Below are positions 1-13,413 of a stretch of DNA of 64,000 nucleotides, piece after piece. Location: NCBI RefSeq assembly GCF_964019385.1, contig NC_088643.1:11119298-11183297 (forward strand), in the 5' to 3' direction. This stretch comes from Sycon ciliatum. Taxonomy: Eukaryota; Porifera; Calcarea; Leucosolenida; Sycettidae. The position numbers were made by a program, and so were the translations under genes. Position 1 is the stretch's first letter. Each line of letters starts with the position of its first letter. The notes under the pieces are model-generated. The model searched no databases, had not been told where the DNA came from, and saw only the letters and a program-made list of their open reading frames with translations.

Positions 1-98
1 TGTTATCTTTTGGCTCATTGTGCATCGTTTTGGCTCATACACCTGTACACAGATCAACATTGAATAGTGAATAATGATCTGGCATTGTGTGAGTCTTA

Positions 99-548
99 CT
101 GTACAACAGCGGCACCTGGGCACCCACTTCAGTGGCCGAGGCCCAACTGGATTCGTTTCACCGCAGGCAGTTGCGTAGTCTCATCGGTATTAGGTGGCCA
201 CAAACAATAAGCAATGCTGCTCTCTACAAGAGGTGCAAAGCACAACCGATATCTAACTTTGTTCGCCTAGCCAGATGGAGACTCTTTGGCCATATACTGC
301 GCATGCCTGACGGATGTCCTGCTGTGGCGGCTATGATTAACTATTACCAGGTGAAGGAAACAGTGTGGAGGGGACGGCCAAGAACGACTCTGCCTATCGT
401 GCTATCCCGTGACCTGCAGAGAGTGGGGCGGAGGGGACTCAAGACGTTGTCTGATCTCCTCTCCCTCCGGGAGATTGCACAGGGCAGAGGGGAGTGGAAG
501 GACCTTTGCAAGGACGTCTGCAAGTCCAATAGTGGCGTCTACGACTAA
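99..548 (+). pseudogene. LINE reverse-transcriptase C-terminal tail, 5'-truncated
   Basis: An open frame of about 150 codons reads LYNSGTW, then LDSFHRRQLRSLIGI, a conserved RWRLFGHILRMPD block and RGRPRTTLP, ending at TAA 546-548. This is the typical C-terminal tail of invertebrate non-LTR retrotransposon polymerases, downstream of the catalytic reverse-transcriptase core. The endonuclease and the YADD active site are missing, so it is a 5'-truncated insertion, as is usual for LINEs. A second fragment of the same family lies at 35067-35745. The clade cannot be fixed from this tail alone. Confidence 0.8.
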
Positions 549-931
549 AACCAAATAATATTGCTCCAAAATATCACAGTACTGCTTTTCATAACTGCTG
601 CGGTAATAATAATTAACATCTTTTTTAAATACCAACAAAATTCCTCTCTTAACGTAGTGCGTGGATCTGCATCCACCTGCCACCATTTTACTGGATTATT
701 CTCAAAACGGAGTCGACAATGCCCTTTATCCTGTGTCTGCGTCCCCCGGTCCAATCTGAGTAATGTTGTCATGTGCCCCTTAGCAGGTACGTCTTGTATT
801 GTATTTCTATTTCTGTTTTCGTTGCTCTTTTTATTTTATTTTTTTATTTTTTCATTTCCCAATTTCCAAGTCCATTCAGCACGTGCGAATTTGTGGGCGG
901 TTTACCACCGCTGACATTGACGCGTAAGTGC

Positions 932-972
<41 letters not shown>

Positions 973-1540
973 TGTCTGAGCGGCTGTGAGCGAATCGTGA
1001 CAGACACGGACAGCAGGTAGAACAGCCAGCCATGTCACGGGTGTATGGAGTCTGCATCATGATTGTAGGGTACCCAGGGGTCTGCGACTGGGACCAACGC
1101 CACGGACCAACTCCAACTCCCTTGATTCTTGAAGTTAAAGACCCTTTACCAAACTGGGCTTGACGCTACTGCAAGTACTGTGGCTAGTGTGGTAGACATG
1201 GCCATGGGGAGAGTGCTTTGGCCTGGAACGTGTTACGTCGGTCACTGGCTGTAGTACATGATTATTGTACTGAGACGCTAGACGCCAAAAAGATGGTGAC
1301 GTAGTTGCTACGTATGGATTGAACCGGACTGTGTCTGTGACTCTGTGTGCCTGTGAGTGTGAGTCCGGGACACTCCACAGTGTCAGATATGCAGACGCCC
1401 TGATACAGTCATACAGCCAGTGATAGTACTAGTCCTGTATAGGCTACTCGATACAGGTACTGACGATAGGCTTTGTGATACAATGTACATGTATGGTTGC
1501 GTATGATTATACCAAGCAGTCTGTACTGTAGAGTCATGTA
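549..1540. other. Intergenic, no gene seen
   Basis: AT-rich intergenic DNA between the LINE tail and the Tc1-type element. It contains one trinucleotide microsatellite (932-973). No reading frame here resembles a known protein. Confidence 0.6.
932..973. repeat. (ATA)n microsatellite
   Basis: About 14 uninterrupted ATA/TAA triplets. Confidence 0.95.
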
Positions 1541-3210
1541 CAGTGGTGGCCAAAAGTCTTGTCCGCAGGTGGATTTCTGGGTTATATTCAACAAAATGGC
1601 ACAACAAGCTGTACACCTGTCATTTTCTAGAGCAGATACAAAGTTTAGAGGAGAATATTCAAAAATATTTTACAAAAGTATATTTTCTGTGTCCCTATCC
1701 CTAAGTATGGCAATGTGCGGCCGGACATCACTTTTGGCCAATATTGCACAATCTACAATACGCGGCGTAGAGTCAACTATTTCTCATCTAAACTGTTCTA
1801 ATCCCTACAGAAACTAAGGCCAGACTCTCTGGAGTCAGCCTGTACCAATTTACTGGGCCTCCTTTGTTCTTGATCATAACCGCCATGCGGCGCGGCATCG
1901 ATTCGACGAGGCGGCGGCAGATATCCAATGAAATCGAATATCATGCCTGCTTGCACTCAGTGAAGAGCTCACCATCGTTTTTTTTGCCCTCCTGTTGCCC
2001 TGGCAGTGCTGGCTGAGCATTTCCCATAGATTCTCGATGGGATTCAAATCTGGTGACTGTGGTGGCCACTCCATCACCGTCAAGTCTTGCGTCGCGCGCC
2101 ATGCTTTGGTTGCCTTAGCTGTATGTTTGGGGTCATTGCCCTGCTGAAAAATAGCCTGTTCATCAGCAAAAAGGTCAGTCATGGACGGCAGCATGACATT
2201 TTGCAGAATGCCCATGTATTGGTTGGCTGTCATGATGCCCTCGACCTTGAAAAGCCGTCCAACGCGCGTCGCCGACAAGCATCCCCATACATGATATCTC
2301 CATCTCCATGCTTCACAGTACCACGCAAACAATTCAGGCTGTGTCGTTCTCCAGGCTTCCTGCGAACAAACCTCACTCCATCAGAGGCATGGAAGTTGAA
2401 TTTTGACTCATCAGTCCACAGCACACGACTCCAATCTGCCACTGTCCAGTTCCTGTGGGCCTGGTCAAACTTTAGTCGTTTTTCAAATTTTTAGCCTACA
2501 TGAAAGGCTTTTTCACTGCGATGCAGCCCTTTTGGCCTGCGTTCTGCAGCCTCCTGCGCACCGTTCGTCCAGACACCCGTGAATCCGTCTGCTAGGTCGT
2601 CTCAGCTCTCAGTTTCGGGCTGGTTTTGAATCTATCTGCCATATGGAGTATCGTTAGACGATGGTCGTATCTGGCCCTGGTCACCCTGGGCCGGCCAGAA
2701 CACTTCTAGTTTTCAACACGTCCATCGACATTATGTTTGGCAATGACTCTACGGCACGTACGCTCGTTCAGGTCCAAAATCCTGGCAATCTGACTAGATT
2801 TTTCACCATTCTGACTCAGCTTTACAATGGCCAGCTTCGTGCTAGCATAGAGCTCTTTCCTGCCAGCCATTGGGGTCAAAACGAAATCTCTCGGTCACAA
2901 ATTCACGCCAGGACAACTCCTGAAGCTCTGTGTTTGCAAGATTTCAAATTCCCGGCATGCATTGCCAGTCAAAAACTACGGTAGTACGGTACAATGTGCG
3001 TACGCATTTTTGGCCAAAAGTCATGTCCGCACGTGGCAGCCATTTGTGTGACGCAATAGGTCACGTGACATATATGACGTCATGCTTTCCCCCGAAAATC
3101 CATTGTTGACCGCATTGCAAGTCATTGAAAGAATCACCAGGCCAGAATAACCAATCTCACTCAACATTCACCCATTTTTGGGTGCCGGACATCACTTTTG
3201 GCCACCACTG
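1541..3210 (-). mobile_element. Tc1/mariner-type DNA transposon, full length, inactive
   Basis: The left end begins CAGTGGTGGCCAAAAGT and the right end is its inverse, ACTTTTGGCCACCACTG. Both ends are flanked by the TA dinucleotide that this superfamily duplicates (1539-1540 and 3211-3212). Further copies of the same GGCCAAAAGT core lie about 200 bp inside each end (near 1730 and 3008), giving the complex IR/DR-like ends seen in some Tc1 elements. The interior encodes a transposase on the minus strand, now broken. The length of 1670 bp is normal for the family. Confidence 0.9.
1874..2870 (-). pseudogene. Tc1-type transposase, multiply broken
   Basis: The ATG is at 2868-2870 and opens MAGRKELYASTKLAIVKLS, a helix-turn-helix DNA-binding start. 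An in-frame TAG at 2706-2708 interrupts the linker before the GRPR hook. The catalytic domain follows in other frames: WTDESKFNFH carries the first catalytic Asp (near 2410), a frameshift falls near 2300, and QQGNDPKHTA occupies the place where the family has a second catalytic Asp. The Asp is Gly here. SPDLNPIENLW supplies the third acidic residue. One stop, at least one frameshift and a lost catalytic residue mean it cannot be active. Confidence 0.88.
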
Positions 3211-4540
3211 TACATGTACGCGCATGCCTTGTGCTGTTTTGATCTGGTGACAGCATCTCATCTCGCTTGGCTATGGACGGACCCGGTAGATCTACCTGGT
3301 ATGGGGAGTATCGTAAGCAGATCTCCTTACGTAGACTCTACGTTGAGTCTGGACTCCGCTCCTGGAGTCTGGACTCCAAAGTCCCGATCTAAAACATTAC
3401 GTCATGAGCAGGCAATGCGTGCGCGCGCAGTACAGAACAACACTTCAGACTTCAGTTCAGACTTCTAAGAGATGACAGAACCTCTCAGAACAGCCACACT
3501 CAGCGGTGGTCTTTTGAAGACGATGTCGCAGTCCAGGCTGCCAGTTTGCGCATCCAGCTGAGTAATTTTACATAAATGCGCACAGCTCAGGCCAAGATAC
3601 ACGTAAGTCTAAGAGGTGAGAGGAGAGATTCATACTCATAGCATACTATTACTAGTACTACTCCCTGATTCATAGCGCTAGTGTGACATACAGATTCATA
3701 GCGACATACGTACACAAAAGCCACAGAAACAATCGCATTACTCATTCATTCTCATTCGAGGAAGCTGTTCATTCTTGTTACATGTATGTTGGCAATTGCC
3801 ATGATTTCATTTTGGCAATGAGGATGTGGATAAGTGGCGATCTTCTAATCAGTGTCGATCTACCATGATCTACCATTTGCAGCACATGGAGGTCGAAACA
3901 TGCCCACGCAGACAATCCACACCACGGACATACTGTGTAGTAGTGTCTGTCTATTCCACCTAGCCGTGCTGAGGCGTGCTCACGGCACGGAGAGTCTACA
4001 ACAAGTCGCCTGACGTCGTGTGTACCCGCTCAGCCTGTCTTTGTCTGTCGAACTGGCTTCGGATACCAAGAATACATCTGATCATCAATTTCGAATCCGA
4101 GGTAATGCAAGGTATCGACGCGTAGTGCAGAACAAACCTTTTTCATTCGGGCAAGGGTAATGTAGTAAGGTGCGTGGCAACACAATCAGCCATGCACCAG
4201 TGCAGTGCGGCAGTGTTGGACTCTGCACACCAGCTTGTATGGTTACGATTATCGAGGTCCTACTCTATGGTTGGTTATACGATGTTCACAACCTCCGCCA
4301 TTTTAAAGACGTTAGCGCTATAGTTATACTTGCTATGTCACCTGCATTGCAGCTGCGCTGCCAGGCCTAGCTTGCTAGCGGTGCTCACGCCTGGTATCCG
4401 TGTACATGGATGTGTTCGGAGGCAAAACGAACGGTTCTGACACAAGTGCGATGTCCAGTACTAAGCTGTAAAAGTTTGTGAATCAGAATGAGTCATTGCC
4501 AATTTGCCAGGAGTGCTGAGCTCAACTGCAGCCTAAACTA
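3211..4540. other. Intergenic, no gene seen
   Basis: No convincing coding sequence. The short open frames here show no family motifs. Confidence 0.55.
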
Positions 4541-4639
4541 CAGTGATGGCAACTGAAATCCGAACCCCCTAGCGGTGCGCTAGCCGGGTTGGCGATTCGT
4601 ACGAGACGCTAGGGGATCGGATTTCAGTTGCCAGCACTG
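4541..4639. mobile_element. 99-bp MITE with TA target site
   Basis: Terminal inverted repeats (left CAGTGATGGCAACTGAAATC) with a CCCCTAGCG/CGCTAGGGG inner pair, flanked by TA on both sides. It is non-coding. The GAAATCCGATCC end motif recurs near 44262. Confidence 0.75.
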
Positions 4640-6363
4640 TACATCGAACCAAGTAAGTTTTCGGTGTAAAGCAGGAACAGCTTTCACGACTCCTATCCCT
4701 GGTGTAAAGTCGCTATTGCACTGTTTTGTGCACATGCACCGTGTACCACGAATACCGGACCGGTACTACCAACACAATAATTATTTTACAATACAGATCT
4801 ACAAGCAGCTAACGGTGCGGATGTCCGCCAGACTGCAGTGCTGCACTACGTACAATGTACAGTCATGTAGATCTACATAATATTATAGAGGATCTTTGTG
4901 GTGATTTGAGGCACATCGTGAAGTAAATATCACTCTTTCATTATCATGGGTCGGCTGAGTCCACCCAAGTCTGTGTTTCATGTCACAACTAGTGCACGGT
5001 AGCGGCCACCAAAACTTAGTAGCGGCACATATACATGAAAAGGAAACAGCAAGAGAGCAAGCCAAGGACTCTTGCCTGTGTTGGTAACAGGAAAAGTTAG
5101 TTTACTAGTTATATTGTACAATACTAACAGTACTAGTTACAACTAACTTGGTATAATTATAAAGCCTGGACTCTGCCAACCGGGTTATGGTTGTAGTCAG
5201 GAGCACTATGCGACAGTATGCGCCCTCGCCTTGTAACATGCTGTCTAAATCGAAAAACATGTTAGTTACAACTAACTTGCAATGTACGTCTTTCACTACT
5301 TTGTCATTTCTCTCGGAGTCAGCAGCCTGCATGTCTGGGAGGGGACAGTTACACTACCGGACTGGCATGCATCATCCACCCCCCCCCCCCCCCAAACACA
5401 CACAAGGACATTTTAATGTCCTTGTGAAAAAAATTTTCGAAACCAGATTTACTGGGAAGGTGTTCAGTGATGACATGATGTGCTCCATCAACACTCAGTT
5501 ACCATGGTTTTGGGAGGTGAAAAAATGATGCACTCTGGAAAAAGATCGACGAAATGGTCAACAGACCGTTAGGGGAGGGAATACGAGGAGGTATTGCAAA
5601 TTTTCTTTTCCAGTTTTTGAAGAAATATCGCCTTTTCGTGCTCTACAGACTTTCCCCAGTGAGCCCAACACCTTGCAGGAAGAATGGGGAGGGGGAGGGA
5701 AAGGTGGAGAGTGCACCAAACGCTGAGATATGAAGTGCATGTACATGTAGCATGTCACTGATCATAAACATCCCCTGGCCTGTTAGGCCCTCTTCAGACG
5801 ATAGGTACAAAACAGCCTATAAGTCACATTTAAAAGTCATGTAAGTCAGTACATGACATTGTACTCCCCTCCCAAGCCCCTCTGTTCTGGCTCTTCACTC
5901 CGCCTCAGTGACATGTATCTTGGTCACCGTGCAGCAGCATAGATGCTCTCTATCTCTCCCCCCCCCCCCTCCCCTTTGGGACTCGGGCTGATATAGAGGC
6001 TGTGTGAAAGAACACAAAGAAGTCATAATGACGAGTCCGTGGAGTTCTGGAACCGCTTGGTACATGTAGATATCACCACCGTTATGTACTCTTGATATCA
6101 CGTGACAGCAAAAAGGTCAGCAGAATTGTTTGCTTTTTCTGGGGGATGTTACACGCTTGTGGAGGAAGAGGAGAGCTGATAGAATCGTCCGCTGTGTGCT
6201 TGTATGGTTCTGCTGACTTTGTAGAACACTTGCTTCCGTTATGATGTATACATCATGCACCTGATGGGCCGATGTCCCCTTTTCTCATGCACGCGCCACC
6301 CGGTGGGCCTATGTCCCCTTTCTCCGCTCTCTGAAATTTCCCTGTACACATGCTTCCGAACTA
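4640..6363. other. Intergenic, no gene seen
   Basis: Contains a poly-C tract (about 5380-5393), another near 5960, and short open frames without recognisable domains. Confidence 0.5.
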
Positions 6364-6551
6364 CAGTCAACTTCGCTTATAACGACACTCGGCAAGGCAA
6401 CAGAAAAGTGTCGTTATTCGCGAAGTGCCGTTATACCCGAAGTCTCATTGTATGTATTACAGTGGCATGGGACTTTGCTCTGGGCATGACAATTCTGTCG
6501 TTATTCGCGAATTGTCATTATATCCGCAGTCGTTATTAGCGAAGTTGACTG
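6364..6551. mobile_element. 188-bp MITE, pogo/Tigger-like ends
   Basis: The left end is CAGTCAACTTCGCTTATAAC and the right end is the inverse (GTTATTAGCGAAGTTGACTG), flanked by TA (6362-6363 and 6552-6553). Internal TCGTTATTCGCGAA blocks are repeated. A truncated copy sits in a WAPL intron at 9589-9760. Confidence 0.8.
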
Positions 6552-7207
6552 TATACTATTGTGACACATTTTCAGATGATGACATCATTATGTAACCACT
6601 ACAGTATGACAATGTCAAAAATGCCATCGTGATCGTGCAGCCTCTACAGCACAGAGATGAGTCGATGACACCAGTATTATAGTAGAGTGCATTCAAATGA
6701 TGACATCATTGCATGACGTCATTGCATAACGATACCGCCGGCAAAGCTATGAAAGATAGGTGCAAATGCACACGATGGTGCATTGCGCTAATGACTACTA
6801 GTATCGATGCATACCAACGTTACCGGTATGTAAACAAACATGAAGGAAAATGGCCAAGCTGGTGGAGCACGGAAGAATCAAGCATTGGGTGCAGCAAACA
6901 CAGGTCTGTACTGGTGGTTAACAGAGAACTGAAAAGACTCATACGGCAGACAGGCGTGCGCATGCAAACACATACAAAATCAAATGTTAATCTCATGGGA
7001 ACGTGCAACACAGAAGCAGACGACTAGTCTGCCTCGAAGATCCTAGAAAACAAACCTACAGTAGTAAAGAGTACAAATGAGCATGCATCTTCTAGGTCCT
7101 ACATCAGATAGAGAAAACAACCAGCTAGTTAGTATCATGTAGGAAAACTGCACAAGAAAAATAGAACAACAATTGACGGCAACCCGATAGCGTCTCACCT
7201 ATAAGAG

Positions 7208-7333
7208 TATGAAACATAGAGGAGGTATTAAAGAAAGAATCGAGAAAAGGTGCTAATCTAATGACACACATACACACACGTATGAAACATAGAGGTATTA
7301 AAGAAAGAATCGAGAAAAAGGTGCTAATCTTAT

Positions 7334-7380
<47 letters not shown>
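7208..7380. repeat. Tandem duplication of about 70 bp ending in (AC)n
   Basis: The segment from TATGAAACATAGAGG through AATCGAGAAAAGGTGCTAAT occurs twice in a row, each copy followed by CA dinucleotides. The second copy runs into about 22 AC repeats (7335-7380). Confidence 0.85.
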
Positions 7381-7382
<2 letters not shown>

Positions 7383-7653
7383 TTCGAAGCCTGTGGCGAT
7401 AATAATAAGACGGAGGCATGCGTACAAGTCAATGTGCTGCGGAGTGGCATCTCCGCAGGTAGCAAGGCACCATCATGGAAAGAACTATTAATTTTGTCAC
7501 CAATCGTTGTCTATGAGTAGGAGTGCTAAACGAGAGTTCGTTCGTCAAAGAACAGCGGAAAGTGACCGCCACATATTATTATTAAGAGTTTGGAGACGCA
7601 AGGAAATATGGCTGGGACGGTGTTAACGTCCATGCTGCGATGCGCCGCGAACA

Positions 7654-9382
7654 CTACGAAGTGCCTACCTCGGGACAGATGGCCTTCAGCTCGGGCCCAC
7701 CACCGACACAGTCATCGGCGGCGGCGGGAAGAGGCTTGCTGGAGAAACCCTGTAACATCCTCACGATGCTGGTGATCAGCTCGGTCTCAGTGTCATTCGC
7801 CATATTCTACACACAGGAATAGGATAAAATAAAATAAAATAACCCAGCAAGAGACGTGTATTACTTTTCGGGAATCATGCATACAAGGGAGGTAAAACAG
7901 AGAGGTTACAAGTGAGGTGTAGAGGTCGGGCGATTGACATCGTTGTGTAGGCTCTATACGACATGGATTACCTAGAAGGACTCCATGCAAAATATCTCAT
8001 ACAATAAGTATGGTGATGTATTCGATGAAGTTATCGCACATTCCAGTATGTCCTCTGATGCCCAGTGTGTGTGTACATCCGTAGCGGTGGATTCATAGCA
8101 CCGGTTGACACAATGTAGGTAGAGTCCTTCTGGCCCCCTTCCCTTAGTTAGTTCTTATCTGGACTTGACGCGTGCCAAAGTTAGCCACATGCCATGCAAT
8201 ACAAATTAAACCGGGGTCGTGCCTCTAGACAGTCACACACATACTCCATAGTTCCTTAGCCAAAAGCCCCCCCCCCCCCCCCACACGTACACCCGCAGCA
8301 CGCAGTACATACCGTCATGCGCAGGAAGGACAGGAAGTAGTTGAGCAGCTTGAGCATGCTGTCCAGGCTGTCCGCGGCCAGGGCGTTGCACAGCGCCAGG
8401 CGGCAGTTGGACGACGACTGCGCCAGCAGGCCGATCAGCATAGCCATGTAGGCCGCCACCAGGCTGCGCTGCATGTGACTGTAGGCCTGCTCGCGAGAGT
8501 TGGCCACGCTCTCGGCCGACTCGGAACCGACCGCCGCGGCCGGCGAACTATCCGGTGAATCCTGGTTGCCAGGCAAAGCGGCGACCGCTGCCTTGAGCGC
8601 GGCCAGGCGGCTGTCCAGCAGCGCGTCCAGATCGTAGACGCTGGCGGCCGCCTGGTACTGCTCGCAGATGTCCAGCAGCGTGACGATGGGAGACGGCGGC
8701 GGCTCGTCGTCGTCGCCGCAGCTGTCGTTCGGCGGGCACAGCCAGGCCGGCTTGAGCGCGGCCAGCGCACTCTGAACAGTCCAGCTGTGCATGGAGAAGT
8801 TGAGCAGCAGGCACACCGCCTGCACAGGCAAGCACGGAGGAAAAGGAGGTCAAAACACCAAGGATGTAGTTAAGTAAAAGAACACCACCAATATTCCGAC
8901 AAGAATACCAGCATACATTGTACTAGTAGTGGGCTAGGCAAACCGATCATCCAAAGACAAATGTATTCAAATGTTATCGCATTGTAAGACGGATAGGACG
9001 TTGCAGTGCACGGAGGGGGCGGGGGTACTCACCTGCAGCACCAGGTTGATCTGTGTCTCTTCAGCAAGGTCCACATGACGTGGTACCTGCACAACAACAC
9101 AGCATAGCAACATCAATGCCTTAGCTGGTACCACCATTGCCATTGTACTAATAACTGAGCACCTTCAGGGAATGCGATACGTCATACCAATGATGCTGCG
9201 GTTATGTAAACACACACACACGCACACGCACACACCATGTACCATGTACACGCCCGTCGCAAGAGAAGCCCGCAAATCTGCAAATGCACTGGATGTGCAC
9301 CCCCAGATTTTCTCTTATAGCAACGATAGCGAAAAAGATCTGAATGAGACAGGTCAAGACTAGCGCCAGATAACTGTCCAAT

Positions 9383-9431
<49 letters not shown>

Positions 9432-12400
9432 AGCGGCTAGGTCGACTTACGTCCACGATGCACCGCAACACCGACTCCAGCAGACCATCTCGCTGGCAAG
9501 ACTCGACACATGCCGGGTCTGCAGGCAGACAAGCAAGCAGGACATACAACAGTGATCAGTGAGAACAACAAACAAGAGACACGGCATACAGTCAACTTTG
9601 CGTATAAGGACACTCGACGGGGCATCAGAAATGTGTCATTATTCGCGAAGTGTCCTCATACCCGAAGTCTCACTGTATGAACTACAGTTAGGTGAAACTT
9701 TGCTCTGGGCATGCAAATTCTGTCGTTATTCGCGAATTGTCGTTAAATCCGCAGTCAAGGACCAGGTTTCGGTTCAGTCCTAAACAAAACCCGCCTAGTT
9801 TTGCCAGGGCCAGATTGGAATCTAGCCCAGGGGACCAGATTTGGGTTCGTTCTTACCTTGGTCATGTGTCAAGCTGACAAGAAGACGCAGCGCAGGTGAC
9901 AGCGCCGACACCACCATCTTCTTAGCCTCGTTGTTCGGCAAGGAGCTGCAATCGAACGCAGCGCAGACAAATCACACGACTATCAAATATACAATGCTGC
10001 ACTGGCACGCTCCCAGGCGTTAGTGACACCCCAGGGGAGAACAGAATCAACGGGAATGAATAATACGGCAGGGAATGCATGCAGTTGTCAAACTATCACT
10101 CTCCTCGCTCCTCGCAGCACAATCACTGCACAACCGCATTCACGCTCGCCTTCACTGACATCGAAAAGAACTAATGAACGCCGTCCAGTGCAAGCGTGTT
10201 TTTAAACAACCCCTGCCACCACCAGAAAGCAGGATGATGCTGCCAATGGGAAACACTGGCATCATGCACCGTGACAAGCATGAGCTAGATCGGCGTTCAC
10301 ACGAAAAAACCAGACTGTGCAGGAGAGTCCATGCAGAGAAGAAATTATGGCACCGACTCTGATTTTCAATCGCTAAGCAATTACCAAGTACATGTAACTG
10401 TAAGAGATAATCACTAAAAAAAAAAAAATTCACGGTTCGCGTGAGACTCGGCTGGAAGCCCAGTTTTCCGCATCCGTCATGGGAACGCCACCACCCTCTA
10501 GGATCAAAGGCGCAGATGCAGCGCCTAAACGGTGGGAGGTGAGTAGATCAGACCCACCACCAAGTGGTCAAAGACCGAAATCCCATTAGCTGCATCCACT
10601 AACAGCGAATAAAAACAACAAAAAAACAACAACAACACTAGAATCTGGAAAATCTCACCTGGGATCAGAGCTTCGCTGACACACATACGATGTCGCCGTC
10701 TTCACCATCTTAGCGAGACTGGCGAATATGATACCCTGATTGCACTGTACAATATACGCCTGGTTCTGGCGATTGTGGCGGCTACTGTCGTGCACCAGAT
10801 ACGCGTTGGCCGAGCGATCCTTGAGCACGGAGTCCGCGAGCACGTGGATGGGCCGAGAAATACGGTCCAGCACGCTGGGCATGTCGTCAGGGTATGCAAC
10901 GCAGTGTCTATCGTCCGGTAGATTGCCAGTGTACGATGTGACTGCATTGGCATGGAGCAAAAAAAGAGAGAAAGAGAGAGAGAGGGGGGGGGGGGGAGAG
11001 GGAGAAAGAGAGAGAGAGACACACACACACACTGTTGACTCCCGCTGTACACTGTATTCTGAAATCAATTGCATGCACTTGACGGAGCCTATAGCAGGTA
11101 CACCAAAGACATTGGCCACAGAAGAGGACGTATCAGAAATTCCCAGGGAGAGGCACTGCTGCAGTCACACCAACCCGCTCTTACCCAGACCAATGAGACG
11201 ACGGAGACCGCCGAAAGTACGCAAGTCGTCGCGATGGGCCGCGCCGACCAGGCTGGACATCAGCGCTAGAAGTGCCTCGCACGCCAGCTGTCCCGCCTGC
11301 ATGCAGACACAGACAAGAGAGTACATTGTGCTGCGCTCTGCACTGCTTACTCTTGTACAAGCTGACGTGGGAACCAGGCTTGCATGCAAACCAGATACAA
11401 ATTTTCTACGTATGTCTGTCAAACCCAAGCATATGAGCCACATGCAAGATCAGGCTGGCAATCAAAGTGTGCTCTTATCCGAGGAGACACACTTAGAGAA
11501 GACAGTCAAGCAAGCACCTGTGCTTCACACGCAGACGCACACACACACACACACACGCACACACACGCACACACACACACACACGCACTCACGGTGATGT
11601 TGTTCAAGTCGAGATGGTGCACGCCGTGAATGGAGGTGTTCTGAAGAAGAACCCTGCACAGGGGAGACCAAACACAAGGGAAGATACATCACCGTATTAG
11701 ATGGAGTATTTGGTGAGGGTCCTGGATACGCTATTTTCAGCTCGACGTCCCGAATGCACACTGAACTCCTTTTTTAAGTCAAGGGGAGGGGGCAGGGGGC
11801 ATATCACCACTGCAAATACTGTTAACAGTTGTGCTGTCGAGTACACTGATCGATGGGCGGTATTCTCAAGGTTAGCTGTACTGTTCTGAGGGCCCTGAAT
11901 TGCACTACAGTCAGACCTGTGAAGGTGACCACCTGTCCCAGAAGACCACTGCAACCAGGACCAAGGGATGCTATTTCCAGTCAAATGATCCTGGATAAGG
12001 AGACCACCTGGTAACAGAGACCACGTGGTGTACAATAAAACCCGTCAAGGCAACCACTTGGATAAGGTGACCACCTGTCCCAGAAGACCACTGCAACCAG
12101 GACCAAGGGATGCTATTTCCAGTCAAATGACCCTGGATAGGGAGACCGCCTGGTAATAGAGACCACACTTTGAAGGTCCCCCGAGCGGTCGTCGTGGACA
12201 GTTTCACTGTAGATCAGTCATTGGACCTTGGATACAGTAAACACAGGACTACCTGGTCTACAAAGTACAGATCTGTACGGCCCATGGAGATATGTAACAC
12301 GCACACAGAATAAGCACATCACTCTCACACCGGTCACAGCCCGCACGTGCTCACCTGATCTTCGTCTGCATCTTGGTGTACTGCTTTTCATCCTCCTTCT

Positions 12401-13336
12401 TCGACGCCATCCACTCAGAGTCCTTTTCAGAGCGCAACAGCTGAACAAGCAGTTCTGCTCAGCAGAACCAGAAAGCAAATACAAACTTATACAAGTACAA
12501 GGGAAAGATACAAAAAAACAAAGAAATAATTTCAAACAGTACCAGACAAATACATACGTACATAGTTAAACACACCCGACACTGGACTGCAGCATATACA
12601 CAACACTGAGCGTGGTCTGAGCAGCACAGAAGCCAGCGAAAACCAGCAGACGGAGCAGAGATAGTGTTGCCACTCACCCAGGCCACTCTTGTCCAGGTCC
12701 ATGTTGAGTCGGTCGCGGCTCAGCATGTAGAATATCGCCGAGGTGCACAGGGCAAGACTCTACGCGGGAAAACAGGCACACACCCACGCATCAGCAGCAA
12801 CATACAAAACAAAGCTATCATTACATGACCACTCGCTACGAACAACACGTGCGACTGATTTGCAAGAGGAATAGAAGGCATACACTACCAATCCCTCTTG
12901 TGAACCAACAATGGGACTTTAACACAACGCCTAAAATCATTCCAAAGCTGCTTGCTTCTGCAGACGACTGTAAAATAAAACCCGAGCGCACGTGCATGAA
13001 TACAACACACACACGCGCGCGCGTGCGCGCAGCGACAGAGTTGTGCTGCTTATCCCTACTCCTGAGTGCTTCTCAACAGCTCATAAGTCCATCAAACTTT
13101 ACATCAACCTTTGAAAGAAGAACGTAATCCATAGTCCTACATCAGCACCACTGGGAGACCATACCTTGATCTTGGGGGCATCTTGGAGACGTGAGAATAA
13201 CGTTGTTGTTGCACCACTGGAGCGCAGTGCCTGCCTGAATGCCGGTGTAGCAGCTTGACTGGCAAGATTACAACAACTGAACAAAGAACCGACAGGAACG
13301 GAAAATGAGCACAGGAGAAATGAGGACGGAGGAGAC

Positions 13337-13413
<77 letters not shown>
